Translations under genes and position numbers: made by a program
In this document: positions 47,319 through 58,192 of the stretch, in pieces
How positions within the stretch are numbered: position 1 is the stretch's first letter
Layout: each line of letters opens with the position of its first letter
Origin: Vitis vinifera
Lineage: Eukaryota; Streptophyta; Magnoliopsida; Vitales; Vitaceae
NCBI RefSeq assembly: GCF_030704535.1
Contig: NC_081812.1
Location: forward strand, 15,287,001 to 15,351,000
Direction of reading: 5' to 3'
DNA: 64,000 nt
The notes under the pieces: generated by a model
Database searches by the model: none
Told to the model about the DNA's origin: nothing
What the model saw: the letters and a program-made list of their open reading frames with translations, nothing else

Positions 47319-48084
47319 CTTGCCCTTGGATGATCATAAAAATATGCTTCATTAAAACCTTACTAGGAAAAACCCTATGGGAAAAAACCCTAGTGAAGGA
47401 AAAATAGTATAATATTCTTTTGGATTATTGTAACTGCTTCGTTAAAAACCTTGTCAGTAAAACTCAATGGGATAAAACCTGGACGAAAGAAAAAAGAGTA
47501 CAGTATATCCATATTATCATTCTCCTCCTCATGTAAACATGATTATGATTTCTTCAACATTTCAAATGGTAGAACTCTTAATTTTCGTATTCCAAAGTCA
47601 TACCTTAACTTTTTCAATATGGTCAAAGGTAACGCCTTTGTGAATAGATATGCTAGATTACTGCATGATTGAATCTGTTGAACATCGATCTCATCTTTCT
47701 TTTCGAGCTCATGAGTATAGAAGAATTTAGGGATATGTGATTAGTTCTGTCATCTTTTATGAATCCTCATTTAATTTGTAGAATATAAGCAACATTATCT
47801 TCAAGTAACTTGATTGTATTGACTCTGATGGAAGGTAGTCCACATGTTTCTTGAATATGTTGGATCATTGACCTTAGCCATATACATTCACGACTTGCTT
47901 CATGAGTTGCTAGTATTTATGAATGATTTGATGATGTAGTCAACATTGTTTGTTTGATAGATCTCCATGAGATAGTAGTATCATTGTAATTAAACACATA
48001 CCCTGTTTTTTACCTACCTTTATGTGGATCTGAAAGATATTCTACATTTGCATATCCAAGCAATTGTTGTTTTGATTCCCTTGA

Positions 48085-48877
48085 TTAAAATAGACTCATA
48101 CTAATAGTTCCGCAAAGATAACGCAATATATGTTTGATACCATTCCAATGTCTTCGACTTGGAGCGGAACTATATCTTGCTAATAAATTGATAGAAAAAG
48201 CAATGTTTGGACGTATACTATTGGCAAGATATATAAGTGCACAAATAGCACTAAGATATGGTACTTCAGTACCAAGTAATTCTTCATCCTTTTCGCAATG
48301 AGGAAATAAGTCATTTTTCACATCAAGTGATTAGACAACCATTGGAGAACTTAAAGGATGCGCTTTATCCATATAAAAATACTTCAAAACTTTCTTAAAG
48401 TATGTTGATTGATGTACTAAAACTTCATTTGGAAAATACTCAATTGAAAATCTTTAATCTCAATTTTTTTTTCAAGTACTTTGTTATTCTTGTGAGCTCT
48501 TCAAGAGTTCCAACAAGATTTAAGTCATTAACATACACTGCAATAATTGCAAATCCGGTTTCTGATTTCTTAATGAAGATGCATGGGCATATAGGGTTAT
48601 TCATATACCCTTCTTTTAGCAAGTATTCACTAAGGTGATTGTACCACATGTGTCCAGATTACTTTAATCCATACAAGGATCGTTGTAACTTGATTGAGTA
48701 CATGCTGCGAGGCTTTGTACAATTTGCTTTAGACAATTTAAATCCTTCAGGGATTTTCATGTATATATCATTATCCATGGATCCATATAAATATATTATA
48801 ATAATATTCATGAGACGCATATCTAGTCCTATTGGGACTGCAAAACTAATTAATAAACGAAATGTGATTGCATCCAT
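48085..48877 (-). pseudogene. Copia reverse transcriptase fragments
   Basis: Three interrupted segments remain, in order on the minus strand. One (48877-48659) has IIYLYGSMDNDIYMKIPEGF, the substrate-side region of copia reverse transcriptase, and RSLYGLK. The next (48649-48440) has IIAVYVNDLNLVGT, equivalent to the YVDD catalytic box but reading YVND, so a catalytic Asp is lost. The last (48321-48085) has VPYLSAICALIYLANSIRPN and WNGIKHILRYLCGT, the typical C-terminal part. Stops and frame changes separate them. Confidence 0.9.
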
Positions 48878-50425
48878 AACGGGAGAGTATGTTTCATCGT
48901 AGTCAATACCAGGTCTTTACGAGAAACCTTGTGCTATTAATCGCACTTTATATCTTATGATCTCATTATTCTCATTGAGTTTTTGTACAAATACTCATTT
49001 ATACCTAACAAGCTTTACATCTTTAGGTGTTTAGACTACAGGTCCAAAAACTTCTCATTTTGTTAATGAGTTTAACTTTGCTTGTATAGCTTTTTTCCAT
49101 TTTGGCCAATCATTTATATGTTGGCATTCTTCCACATTTCGTGGTTCAAGATCTTCCTCATTTCTTATGGAGGCCACTTGGAAAGTGAAAATAATATTAT
49201 TTTGATCCCATTTTTCTCCCGTGTATTCATAACTTATTGAGATATCACAATTTTCAGGTACCTGTGCCTCTTCAAGGGCTTCTCATTTAATATGTACCTC
49301 TTCAAGGGCTTCTTATTCAATATATGTGTCTTTTCAAGGGCTTCTTATATTATTTGTGTCTCTTCTAGAGCTATAGATTTATCAATTTTAAACTGATCAG
49401 TTATTTTTTATGGTCTCTTTTAGAGTGCCAAGTTTTTATTGGGTTCTCCTCTTCCAGGGAGTTACATTATTTGAGTTGACAGGTCTACCACGTTTCAAGT
49501 GTATCTTAGATTAATTTGTTAACTGTCCTATAGGGACATCAATCCGTGCTGGAGTATTTGCAGCTAGGATATATGACTTTGTCACTTTCTTTGTATCAAT
49601 GAATGCATCTGGTAATTGATTTGCAATATTTTGCAAATAATTGATCATTGAACTTCTAGTTCACATTGATTGGTATGAGGATCAAGATAAGTCAAAGTCA
49701 ATGCATTCCAAATAATTTCACGCCGTTATTCTGGAACTAGCTCTTCTCCCCCTGACAACGAGAAAATTGTCTCATTAAAATAATAATCTACACAACAGTC
49801 ATTCTACCTTTTAAGTGTATAGGTAGACTAGTCACTAATTGAAAACTTTTGGTTTTGTAATGTACAGCCATATGACCTTTTACCCCGAGGGACCAAGTTG
49901 GTCTTAAAAGATTCTTCTGAATCTATCATCATATAAAGTGTCATTCACGTGGAATCAAATACCACTAATGACATAGTATAAGCTCTTTTGGAGCCGTTAA
50001 TCAAGTTTCTATCACCTAATATAATATTAACATTGTTTGTCATCAATGTTATGTAATTAATGAGACAAGAGTTTCATCAAAGTAACAAGTCATAAAACAT
50101 TGTCATAAAGACCTCGTCTTTATAGAGTTGAAGAAATATTATCATAAAGAAAGAATTAAAATCAATGAAAAAATATTAGTCATCGATGATGACATAATAA
50201 GTTGTGTAAAAGCAATGAGAGCATAGATAACACAATAAAACAAATATGAAAAGATAATTTAAAGTTATATATTCGTAAGTATCTCACACATTTGATTTTG
50301 TAAGTGTGGAGCAATTTATACATGAAATAACTAGAATGTATTTCAATAATCAAACTAATTGTAGTGATGGATCAAGGTATGAGAGAGATCCATGTATCTT
50401 CAAGTATAAATAAATAAAATAATTT

Positions 50426-50470
50426 AAATGATAAATGATAAATGATAAATGATAAATGATAAATGATAAA
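50426..50470. repeat. 7-bp microsatellite (AAATGAT)n inside the copia element
   Basis: About six copies of AAATGAT in a row, in the region between copia gag and pol remnants. Confidence 0.9.
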
Positions 50471-50567
50471 ATGTGAAATAAACTATAAAATATGAACAAT
50501 AAACAATGTGTTCAAAGATGATAACAAAATAAACCTATTTGCAAATAACTAAATAAAAACATAACGT

Positions 50568-50882
50568 TTAATCATAACAGACATTTCCATCACCAATTAG
50601 ATGGTCAATTTTCCCATTAGGATTCTCAAAGAAATCCGAAACATCTAAATAGGTTAGATCCATTTGGCCATCACTATCAATGAAATTCATTTCAACTTCC
50701 TTTCCTTTTATCGATGTTTGGTAAAGATTGACCAAATGTTTGGGCATACGACAGGTATGCAACCAATGCCCTTTCATACCACATCTATAACACTTATTCT
50801 CATGGTTCTTAAGAGGTTTATCTTGTAAACACTTCTCATTTTCTTGTTTTACCTCAGTATTATTCCATTTCTGGTGGTGCAA
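50568..50882 (-). pseudogene. Copia gag fragment with zinc knuckle
   Basis: The segment contains CYRCGMKGHWLHTC (about 50751-50792), a complete CX2CX4HX4C nucleocapsid knuckle. It is followed by TSIKGKEVEMNFIDSDGQMD and LDVSDFFENPNGKIDHLIGD, a conserved stretch after gag in this copia group. The flanking gag sequence is interrupted. Confidence 0.88.
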
Positions 50883-51194
50883 TAAGGTTTTCCTTTTTTG
50901 AGAATTTGGTAAATTATTACTTTAAGAACCATGGTATCAAGGATTTCTTCCATAATTACGACCACGTTCTCGTCATCGTCCACGAGTTTGGGATAATATT
51001 GCATTCACTTCAAGAAATGATTCAGATCTAGTTGGACGAGACTAATGATTTCTCATCAAAAGCTCATTTTTTTGTTAAACCTTCATGGAGATTATGATGA
51101 AGGAAAATCAGTATTTTTGCACGATCCTACAGGGATGCTTGATTTCCTTCTTTGATCATAGCTCCAAGATTCATTGACAATTTTGTTTTGTATA

Positions 51195-51965
51195 ACTTCT
51201 GGTTATACAATAGAATTAGAAATTGTATGCATAGCTTCTGGTCATGAAACAATTGTAAATAAAAATTGTTTTCCATAATTCCTATTGTGAAAAAATAAGT
51301 GAGTATGAAATAAAAATAAAAAAATAATATTTTTTTATAACTTTGAGTTATGATTATTTTGCCAAAACAAGAAAATATGCAAATTTGTACATAGATTTAG
51401 GATATGAACTATTTATGTATAACTTCTAGTTACACAATATAATTAAAAGAAATTAAAAATAAAATAAAAGTTAATAACTTTCATAGCTTCAGGCCATGAT
51501 TATTTTGTCAAAATAAGAAAATATTTAAATTTGTACATAGCTTCAAGCTATGAACTATTTATATATATATATAAATTTATATATAGTTTCAGGCTATGAA
51601 CATTTATTTATTTATTTATTTGTATATAGCTTCTAGTCATAATATTGTTTGGTGTAACTTCTAGTTATACCTTATAATTATAAAAAAAAAATTAGGGATT
51701 ATATACATAACTTCTGGTCATATATTTGTAATTTTATAATTTTTCCTATAACTTTTGGTTATAAGGATTGCACATATTTTTCATAATTTCTAGTTATAGG
51801 GATTGCACATATTTTTCATAACTTCTGGTTATGAATTTACCCTATAATTTATAATTTATAATTTATAATTATAGGGATTGTACATATTTTTCATAACTTC
51901 TAGTTATAAATTTACCATATAATTTATAATTTACCCCATAACTTCTGGTTATAGAGATTATACAT
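51195..51965. repeat. Array of degenerate palindromic words in the copia leader
   Basis: The word ATAACTTCTGGTTAT and variants (TAGCTTCTGGTCATGA, TATAACTTCTAGTTATA, TAGCTTCAAGCTATGAA, TAGTTTCAGGCTATGAA) recur well over a dozen times with irregular spacing between the 5' LTR and gag. Each copy is itself an imperfect inverted repeat. The region does not code. The two halves at about 51720-51840 and 51840-51960 also look like local duplications. Confidence 0.8.
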
Positions 51966-52118
51966 GTTTATGTATTCAAATAAAATAAATGAAAATAGAA
52001 ATCAAAAGGTAATAAAATAAAAAATCATGATATAAGTTTGTCACATACCTTTTTGTGAGAAAGAAGAGAGAAGAGTTTTTCTATTTCTCTAAATACAGAA
52101 AAATATTTATCTTTCTTT

Positions 52119-52297
52119 TGTAGAGACTATTTGTGCAGGAGAAGAAAATAAGAAAGAGAAATTAGAATGTAGAAAGATAATAGAATAGATTTTCATTAGA
52201 GGTATTTCCCTTTTATAGGGAGTCACAAAGATATATACATCAATATGGATGATCATCTATAAGTTCCCGATAAATTCTCATATTTTATTTTATAACA
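52119..52297 (-). repeat. 5' LTR of the copia element
   Basis: About 179 bp; the right end AACA is fixed by the GAGAG target duplication, while the left end (TGTAGAGAC) is placed by comparison with the other LTR and is approximate. Confidence 0.75.
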
Positions 52298-52555
52298 GAG
52301 AGTAGTTTTTTTAAAATTATTTTATAATATTTGTAAAATAAAAGTCAGTTTAAGAATCTAAAATATTTTTAACTTACTTTTTATATTTTTAAAAATAATT
52401 TATATATTTAATACTTTATTTTTAATTATTTTACATATTTATATAATTATTTTTTAAAATAATTTTCAGCGAAAACAATTGAAAATATCTAAAAAATACT
52501 TTAATTTTTATTCTTATTTAAAAAAAAGGGGGACTTTTTATTTGCCAATCATGTT

Positions 52556-52686
52556 TTATGAGAAACAGGGTTTTATTTTTTTTAATATTTTCAGAAGGGC
52601 AGTGCCCCCGGCCTTGGCTGGCTCCGTCCGTGATGCACATTCCTTTTTTTTTTTAATCCATATGTTTAGCGTCAAAACATAAAATA
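52556..52686. repeat. Direct repeat, right copy, bracketing the copia insertion
   Basis: 131 bp nearly identical to 46862-46994 and in the same orientation. Confidence 0.95.
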
Positions 52687-52689
52687 ATC

Positions 52690-54020
52690 CATTTCTTTTT
52701 CAGAAATGACACTCTGGAATGATTTTGTTACTGTGTAATTTGACCTAGGGAGCCGACAAAGCTGATCAAAAGTCGTGGCGTGCATAGAGGAAGAAAATGT
52801 ATATCAGCTCAAACTGTTTGTATTGGAATATCGACCAACAAAGCGCGACGACATTTTCCATTGACAAGATCTTGGCAACATTTTTCACTGTGAATTAAGA
52901 CGCAGTGCAAGGTTTGGTGTAAGTACACCAACCTATCATTGAAAAGAAAAGATTTTCAATGACATCCAACATTGATCAAATTTACTTTTTACATAGATTT
53001 TACAATATATCTAACATTTTTGTAAAAAAATAAACGGAAAATTCGAGGGAAAGGCAAAAAAATAAATAAAATAAATAAAATAAATTTAAAATTATTAAAT
53101 CATTTTTATACATTTTTTTTTCTTCCAAATTTGGAATCCCAAAAAGGCAGAAACCATTTGTAGTAAATTTTACAAATGATATTGAAATATTTTCATTTTT
53201 TAATTTTTCCTTACATATGCTACTTAATCCCATCCGACAGGAAATTTCATACCCAAAACAAAGAAAGAAAAAAAGGTCACTCCCACATCAAGGCAGAAGA
53301 AGTGCATCAAATGAGTCCCTATTCGTAGGCTAAGTATGACAGGCACTTCAAGAAAACGTGTGAGCAAATGCAATATTGTCCCCATGCGCTGTTCAGATGC
53401 GTCATAAGCTTATAGAAGCATATGAGGTTAGCACTGCACTCACAAGTCTTAATCCCAACATGTGGGCACCCGTGTTGAATCAGTTGAGGTGCCGTCTAAT
53501 GGGGGATGTTTGGTTTGGGCTACAGAATACTAAAATCCATAGCAAACTCTGTCCCCTGGCTGGTTTAGTGGTGGCAGTACTTTTATTTCTTCCCACTTCC
53601 CACTCCCCACTTTCATCTGGATTCATGGTGGCTTGCTTTCTGAGTTCCTAGTTTCCACTTTCCACCTTCATTTGGGCTTTTGCTGGCTTGCTTCCTGAGC
53701 CAAAGCTTTTCAAAATTTTCATGATGGTGTGCAAAAATGCAGAGAATGTGTGTAGTGCATGACAAGTACAAGATTTAAATCATTAACGTATGGCAGTCTC
53801 ACAAATGGTTATTGATTCCAAAAACTAATCATTTTCAGATGGAGAAGGAACAGTTAATCCATTAGGAGACTAGGAGTACGGCACATGAGAAAACCCCACT
53901 ATCTCATAACCCATGTCGGTCGTATAGTTGTCTTGCAGAATTTTGTTTATGATTTTTTCCAAAACCCGGTTAAAGATTTAGTTCACTTTTTGTTAAGGTA
54001 AAATGTTTATTTACACTAAT
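52690..54020. other. Spacer with a small tandem duplication
   Basis: No recognisable gene. At about 53586-53700 two imperfect units share CACTTYCCAC, TTCATYTGG and TGGCTTGCTTYCTGAG. The open frame at 53376-53651 shows no domain. Confidence 0.5.
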
Positions 54021-54023
54021 TTA

Positions 54024-54982
54024 GGGGGTGTTTGGTAAGTTCGGAATAGAGAATAAAAATAAACATTTTGTTTTTATTCCTATTTCTTAATTAATAGAAA
54101 TGAATTTGATGATTTCGTTTATAGTATTTGGATGAACTTAGGAATGTAAGATTTGAATGATTATTTATTTTCATTTCAATGTTTGATAATAATATAAATG
54201 AAAATAAAAAATAAATAAATTTACAATAATATCATTTAATATAATTTAAAATAATTTTTTATTTTTAAAAAATAAATTTTGAGAGTTTTTTTATTAAATA
54301 ATAAGACTAAAAATATATATATACTCAATAAATAAAAAATTAACCATAAAAAAACATATAACCTTAATGTACAAATATTCAATTATTATTTTTATTAAAA
54401 ATTTGAATAATTTGTCATGCTTAAATAGTTATAAAATTATATTTTACAAAAAAAAATATTTATTATAATATTTAAATTCTCAAAACTAACAAATGTTTTT
54501 CTTATATCTAAAAGAGGAAATAAAAGAATTCAAATTTCATTCTAATTTTCAACAAGTATCATATCCGATAAAATCCATAACCTTAAAAAAAATTTAATAT
54601 TCGTTTTTTTTTAATAAAAAAAATCATGGTCTTGAAATTTTTTTTCTAAATGTCGTGAAAGGTTTGATTAATTCAGTTTAGGAGAATTACTTGTTGCATA
54701 GAAGTGAATGATGAATGAGTCTCTAACTTTGTAAAAAAAATAGGCATCAGGTTTAAGAATGATATAAGAGGGTAAAATAGTAACTTTAAGTTAATTTTAT
54801 ATTATCAAATGGGTTTAATGAATCAGAATATCACCTACTTTTGATGAATTCAAATCCGACTTATAAGTGGATTTGATTTCTGTCTGAATAACTTTTTTAT
54901 TTCATTTATACCTTCTTAACATTTATCCAAATATAGGAAAAATGTCTATTCCCACTATCCATTCCCATATACCAAACACCCC
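54024..54982. mobile_element. PIF/Harbinger-like non-autonomous element
   Basis: 959 bp with terminal inverted repeats GGGGTGTTTGGTA (left GGGGGTGTTTGGTAA; right ends TACCAAACACCCC). Sub-terminal GGAATAGA/GGAATAG words recur at both ends. The flanks are TTA on the left and TTG on the right, close to the TTA/TAA target preference of Harbinger elements. The interior is AT-rich with no transposase. Confidence 0.7.
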
Positions 54983-55570
54983 TTGAGGGGAAATCACATT
55001 TCAATACAATAAAAAAATTATTAACATGTCAATCCTCTAAGCCTCATCTGTTATGTTGAATCACATGAAGAAATTATGTCATAATTACTATTTAAAATTG
55101 TACCAACCTGATTCCATTTGTGTGTTTGATGAAAACGGTATGAATCTTCTAAGACTGAAGGAGGGCACCACCTCTGGATTCTCTCAGGCAATGGGAGCGG
55201 GAGAGAAAGCGGTTAAGATCTTTTTAAAAGATGTGATTGTGACAAAAGATACAAGCCAAATCCCTTTTATACCCTTCTGCCTCAGGGACCATACCCATTG
55301 GTTATTGGGCCTCACGGGCCTTAAGCCCATCATCTAAAGCCCGTGATGGCATTGGGCTCTACACATTAGGTGGCCCATACTCAAGGTTAAATCAGAAATT
55401 GCATGTTAAAAGATAGCTTAATCCTGGACAATGTTTAATATATTGTCGGTCCACATTTATTCTATCATCATCATCCTCATACTTCCACATTTTTGTTGTT
55501 TTTTCATATGTTGGCTTTATAAAAAATTTTAAATTTCAAATGTTTCCCACAATTTCAAAATTTCATATTT
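54983..55570. other. Spacer without recognised gene
   Basis: A 94-codon open frame at 55053-55337 on the plus strand shows no domain I recognise and no splice-linked neighbour. Confidence 0.4.
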
Positions 55571-55573
55571 ATT

Positions 55574-55955
55574 GATTTTAATTATTTATGAATATTTTAA
55601 ATATAAAATAATAAGTCATTAATGAAAGCAAATTTAATATAAAAATAAATACATAAAAACACATTTAGAGATTTAAAACATAAGATTTTCTATATTCTAA
55701 TACATAAGTTTTTTATTTTATAAATCTTATTATATTATCATATTATTTTATTGTTTGTGTTTTTTAATATTTTAAAATTTTCATGTGAAAATCTAAATTA
55801 ATGATTATGTTTTTAATTTTTTACTTGTAGATCTAACTTTAATGGGATTTAAACTTTTTTATTGGTTAAAATGTTTAATATTTTTAATTAAAAAGGATAA
55901 AAACTTGGTTATAGTTTTAACTTAAAACATTTTGCTTTGTTAAAATTTAATGTTG

Positions 55956-56007
<52 letters not shown>

Positions 56008-56657
56008 CATTTATATTATTTTCTCTTAATTTTGTTAAAAATTAAAAATTTTGCATATTGAGGTTGCCCATCCATGGATATAACCATTAGAAATGAGAAT
56101 ACTACAATTTTCTGAAGAAAAAAAAATGTACAACTCTTTTATGAAAAAAGTAATACTAAAGTATATTAATAGTACCACCCTAATGTGAATGAAATACCAC
56201 TCTTCTTTGATTTTCAAAAAAAAAATTATATCACTCTTTTATGAAAAAAGTAATGTATTAAAAGTATCATTGTAATGAAAATGATACATCATTCTTCTTT
56301 GGTTTATGGTAAAATATGCAGAAATTTTAATTTTTAATAAAATTAATATAAATGATTAAATATAAATTCTTTATGAGAAATATTTTTATTTTTTAATTTA
56401 TATAATAATAAATTCAATATTTTAACAAATCAAAATGGTGGAACCACAACTAAGTTTTTATCTCCTCTAATTAAAAATATTAAACATTTTACTTAAGAAA
56501 AAAGTCAAAAATACCATGAATTTACATAACTATAAGTAAAAAAGTTAAATATATTTATTATGTATTTATTTTTATATTGATTTTTTTTTTCATTAATGAT
56601 TTATTATATGTTATTATTATTATTATATACTTAAAATATTCATAAATAATTAAAATC
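55574..56657. repeat. Large AT-rich foldback (inverted repeat)
   Basis: Left arm 55574-56059 and right arm 56313-56657 are inverted complements with gaps. Perfect stretches include 27 bp (55574-55600 with 56631-56657; core ATTATTTATGAATATT) and 24 bp (55867-55890 with 56468-56491; core ATGTTTAATATTTTTAATTA). The spacer 56060-56312 contains two copies, 100 bp apart, of CTCTTTTATGAAAAAAGTAA. No coding capacity and no target duplication were seen. It is probably a foldback or MITE-type element, or a local inverted duplication. Confidence 0.85.
55962..56005. repeat. (TA)n microsatellite in the left foldback arm
   Basis: About 22 TA dinucleotides; the right arm has no equivalent run, so it expanded after the arms formed. 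Confidence 0.9.
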
Positions 56658-56659
56658 AA

Positions 56660-58190
56660 GAGATGAAAGAGTGAAAAAAATGAAATTCAAAATATCTTAT
56701 AAGAATGTGTAACTAGCATATTATAAAAAAGTCAAAAGGTAAAATTTAAAAAAAAAAAGGAAAAAAAAATAATATTACATGTTGATCTAGACATGTTAAG
56801 TTTAAAAACATTGATAAGTATGATTGAAAAAAAAAATTATGTGGCAGGTTGATTGCCACATGTCAATTTTTTTTAAAATAATAATTATAAGAGGAAATAG
56901 GTATTATAGTTCACGAATGGAAGAGAGAAAAGGTAAAAAATAATTTTAAAATTTTGTTTATGTTACTGTTACAGTGCATATTTACAAAATTACTTTTTAA
57001 AAGTTCTTAAAAAATATATATTTTTTTTGTTGATGAAGTTTTACATGATTTTCCCTTTTTTAAATCCTTACCATTTTCTACCTAATATAATATTTGATTT
57101 ATTGTTTTCCATTATTGAAATTTAGGTCTATTGGAATTACTTTTCCATTAATTGTCTTTTAAATTAATATTTTTTTAAATAGAGATAATGCGATGAGTTA
57201 TAGTTTAATAACGTGTTTGATAGTAATTTTATGAGCATTTGAAATTTTTTATTTTTTAAATATTAAAAATATTAAAAATATTTTTTATAAACATTATATT
57301 TAGAATAAACTAGCCAGGGTGAGTGAGATGGCCCTTTTTTGGGATACCATAAATACCCATTGTCAGGCCGCCATTGCTGACTTGACCATCAGAAGGAGGC
57401 GTACCAATGATCCCAAGTGGTATGCCATTGCATGTTATGGAAGTAGATTGCCATTCAATTCATGGAAGCAGCACCACCAACATGCAAATTTGATTTACTA
57501 AAATTAATTATTCTGCCATCTGGGGATGTTACTCTGTTTGGCTGCTAAGAAAATGGACTAAACTAAACAGAATATAATAGTCGTACTAAACACGGACCAG
57601 GCAGCGAAAATCAATAACAATATCCATGGTGTGTTGGAAAATGTATACAAGGACAAAATTTTATCTATATTCACAAATAGATGGGCTTGGATGTCAAGGG
57701 CACATATGAGCTTTCACTTCTCCACGAGTGGGTAGTGAAATATAATATATATATCATATAAGGTTCTCATTCATTTCTTATACGGAATTGAGACATGAGG
57801 TGAACATAACGACATAGTCCTCGTCTTGCTGACATGAACGCTATGATAAGATACCAATATGAACCACTCGAAAATTGTACACTCAAACGTGTCGGGCTTG
57901 GACCCAGCCCATGGACTCCACTCGAATCCAAACTCAACCTTCTAAGTTGGGTTCAGCCCAATAAACTGAGTTTGGACTGGAATGCCGGTTCAGACTTTCC
58001 CTGAGTTCGACAGGGAACCTGCATTCTCACTCAACTGAAACTTGTAATCGGGCGTAAATCAGTGGACAACATTTGCGAATTGGTACAAAGACTCAAACAC
58101 ATGCCCGCCGTTCAAATCCAATCCGCCCAAAAAGGCAACATGTAATAAAACCCGCTTCAGTGCACCAAAAGAAAATTAACGGTTGGCCAA
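56660..58190. other. AT-rich spacer and upstream region of the PPR gene
   Basis: No recognised gene. A short frame at 57319-57501 is unassigned. From about 57880 the composition becomes more even, consistent with promoter and leader of the gene starting at 58193; no clear TATA box was identified. Confidence 0.4.
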
Positions 58191-58192
58191 GG

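Larger units (their letters stand above)
47135..52297 (-). mobile_element. Degenerate Ty1/copia retrotransposon with target duplication
   Basis: LTRs lie at 47135-47318 and about 52119-52297, and the element is flanked by GAGAG (47130-47134 and 52298-52302). On the minus strand the order is 5' LTR, a long non-coding leader, gag with zinc knuckle, pol remnants with reverse transcriptase and RNase H-side sequence, then the 3' LTR, which is the copia order. LTRs differ at roughly 7-10 percent of positions plus indels, so the insertion is older than the gypsy one. Many stops and shifts interrupt the frames. No initiator Met primer-binding site could be read next to the right LTR, so its inner edge is approximate. 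Confidence 0.88.
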
